Notes under the pieces: generated by a model | The model's database searches: none | The model's input: the letters and a program-made list of their open reading frames with translations, nothing else | Told to the model about the DNA's origin: nothing | Position numbers and translations under genes: made by a program | Assembly (NCBI GenBank): GCA_013824385.1 | Contig: PNNU01000179.1 | Coordinates: 1 to 7,059, forward strand | Length of the DNA: 7,059 bases | Reading direction: 5' to 3' | Source of the DNA: Anaerolinea sp. | GTDB taxonomy: Bacteria; Chloroflexota; Anaerolineae; Anaerolineales; Anaerolineaceae | Shown here: positions 6,407-7,059 of the stretch, piece by piece | Position numbering within the stretch: the first letter of the stretch is position 1 | Layout of the letters: each line of letters starts with the position of its first letter

Positions 6407-6432
6407 TATTCCCTCCCAATACAAAAACAGCA

Positions 6433-6458
6433 ATTAAAATAATTACTATCATTTTAAT
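6433..6458. repeat. Perfect inverted repeat in the promoter region of the bd operon
   Basis: ATTAAAAT (6433-6440) and ATTTTAAT (6451-6458) are exact inverted copies separated by ten bases. On the minus strand the dyad overlaps the putative -10 box and the start site of the prenyltransferase-cydAB transcript. That is a good place for a repressor. The arms are pure A/T, so chance occurrence in AT-rich DNA is a real possibility. It does not match the standard FNR or Rex consensus. Confidence 0.4.
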
Positions 6459-6478
6459 CTATTTTACAAATAAATCAA
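6451..6478 (-). promoter_or_regulatory. Putative promoter of the prenyltransferase-cydA-cydB operon
   Basis: On the minus strand TTGATT (6473-6478) and TAAAAT (6451-6456) are separated by 16 bases. The boxes match consensus at four and five of six positions. The site lies in the 100-base AT-rich gap after the VTT gene, with about 38 bases of leader before ATG 6406. No terminator was seen after the VTT gene, so read-through from upstream is also possible. Confidence 0.5.
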
Positions 6479-6506
6479 AAGTAATGGGAGAAGGAACTAT
6501 GTACAA

Positions 6507-7059
6507 CTATTTGAAGAGTTTGGCCAGTCCAAAACCGCCGAAGGAGAACATCAAGGAACCGAAGAAAATAGTCACAGCGGTTGTCCAGAGGTAGCGATAC
6601 AAGGGAACATGATAAACTCCAGCCACCACACTGATGGCTTTGGCGCCATAAAGCGGAATGGCTCTGCCGCCGATTAAAAACAGGGGGGAATCAATGGGCA
6701 ATTTTCCGAGACCAAATGGAAGTTTTTCTTTCTTTTCGAGAAAATTAGCCGCACTGCCAATGCGTTTTCCAACGTAATATTCCACCACTGCAGCCAGGGT
6801 GTTGCCGATCCACGATACGATCATTGCCGTCCACGGACCGAACATGGCGCCGATCAACAGGGTCAGCGGTTCAGATGGAATGAAAGTCACGCCCAGCGCG
6901 GCATATACAAACACGCTGATCACCAACCCCCAAATTCCGGCTTGACTGATGAAGGTTTTGATTTTTTCAAAGTCAAAAGCGACGATCACTCCGATCACTG
7001 CCATGAACGCCAAAGAAGTAAAAAGCGTTGTCAGCGTTTTTTTGCGCGACTCTTTTTTA
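6507..7059 (-). CDS. VTT/DedA-like membrane protein (SNARE-associated family), 5' end outside window
   Basis: The visible 183 residues form a VTT-domain membrane protein of the TVP38/TMEM64/DedA type. An N-terminal basic patch (KKESRKK) leads into a first hydrophobic span. Family hallmarks follow: FIPSEPLTLLIGAMFGPW, with the conserved Glu after PS; GNTLAAVVEYYVGKRIG; and GGRAIPLYGAKAISVVAG, with the conserved Arg. A last membrane span ends in LAKLFK. Bacterial relatives take part in lipid flipping or envelope homeostasis, but the substrate of this one cannot be told. A TTG at 7013 could serve as a start, yet the frame stays open and family-like to the window edge and contains no ATG upstream. 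The true start is therefore probably beyond 7059. It lies 100 bases upstream of the prenyltransferase in the same direction, separated by a promoter-like gap. Confidence 0.88.
   Translation of the reverse strand, partial: KKESRKKTLTTLFTSLAFMAVIGVIVAFDFEKIKTFISQAGIWGLVISVFVYAALGVTFIPSEPLTLLIGAMFGPWTAMIVSWIGNTLAAVVEYYVGKRIGSAANFLEKKEKLPFGLGKLPIDSPLFLIGGRAIPLYGAKAISVVAGVYHVPLYRYLWTTAVTIFFGSLMFSFGGFGLAKLFK

Noticed and set aside
6407..6433. Longer start (ATG 6433) for the prenyltransferase, adding nine residues.
   Set aside because: The nine-residue extension would overlie the excellent GGGAGGG ribosome site of ATG 6406, and ATG 6433 itself has no ribosome site.

Overview
The window reads as an ordinary bacterial chromosome segment from an anaerobe or facultative anaerobe that also handles oxygen. 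It carries the start of an oxygen-sensitive glycyl radical enzyme and a complete cytochrome bd oxidase operon. Codon use and protein style (medium GC, AT-rich intergenic DNA, short-Q-loop CydA, MenA-like UbiA protein) would fit an Anaerolineae-type Chloroflexota, but that is only a guess; nothing here fixes the taxon.

Left block (1-2179, all on the minus strand). A free-standing 2-oxoacid dehydrogenase E2 catalytic domain (1361-2179) is followed by a FadR-type GntR repressor (516-1235). The 5' part of a glycyl radical enzyme (1-488) starts 27 bases after the repressor gene ends and runs off the window. A well-spaced promoter precedes the regulator, with a perfect TGGT-N3-ACCA dyad between it and the start codon. 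The regulator therefore probably represses itself and the radical enzyme, and is probably released by the enzyme's substrate or a related carboxylate.

Middle (2180-2929). An AT-rich divergent spacer leads on the plus strand into a DUF523/TudS-type iron-sulfur protein (2284-2727). Behind it lies a 202-base gene-free stretch holding four tandem copies of a 24-base unit, a strong hairpin terminator for the operon arriving from the right, and a heptamer repeat.

Right block (2930-7059, all minus strand, read right to left). A VTT/DedA-like membrane protein (5' end outside the window) is followed by a promoter-like spacer. Then comes a probable operon: MenA-like UbiA prenyltransferase, cydA, cydB, ending at the hairpin terminator. 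The prenyltransferase may supply the quinone whose reduced form is oxidised by the bd oxidase. CydA keeps its haem ligands but has alanine where the Q-loop lysine of the quinol site is expected, the most interesting molecular detail here. I found no RNA gene, CRISPR array, intact mobile element or wholly new multigene system.
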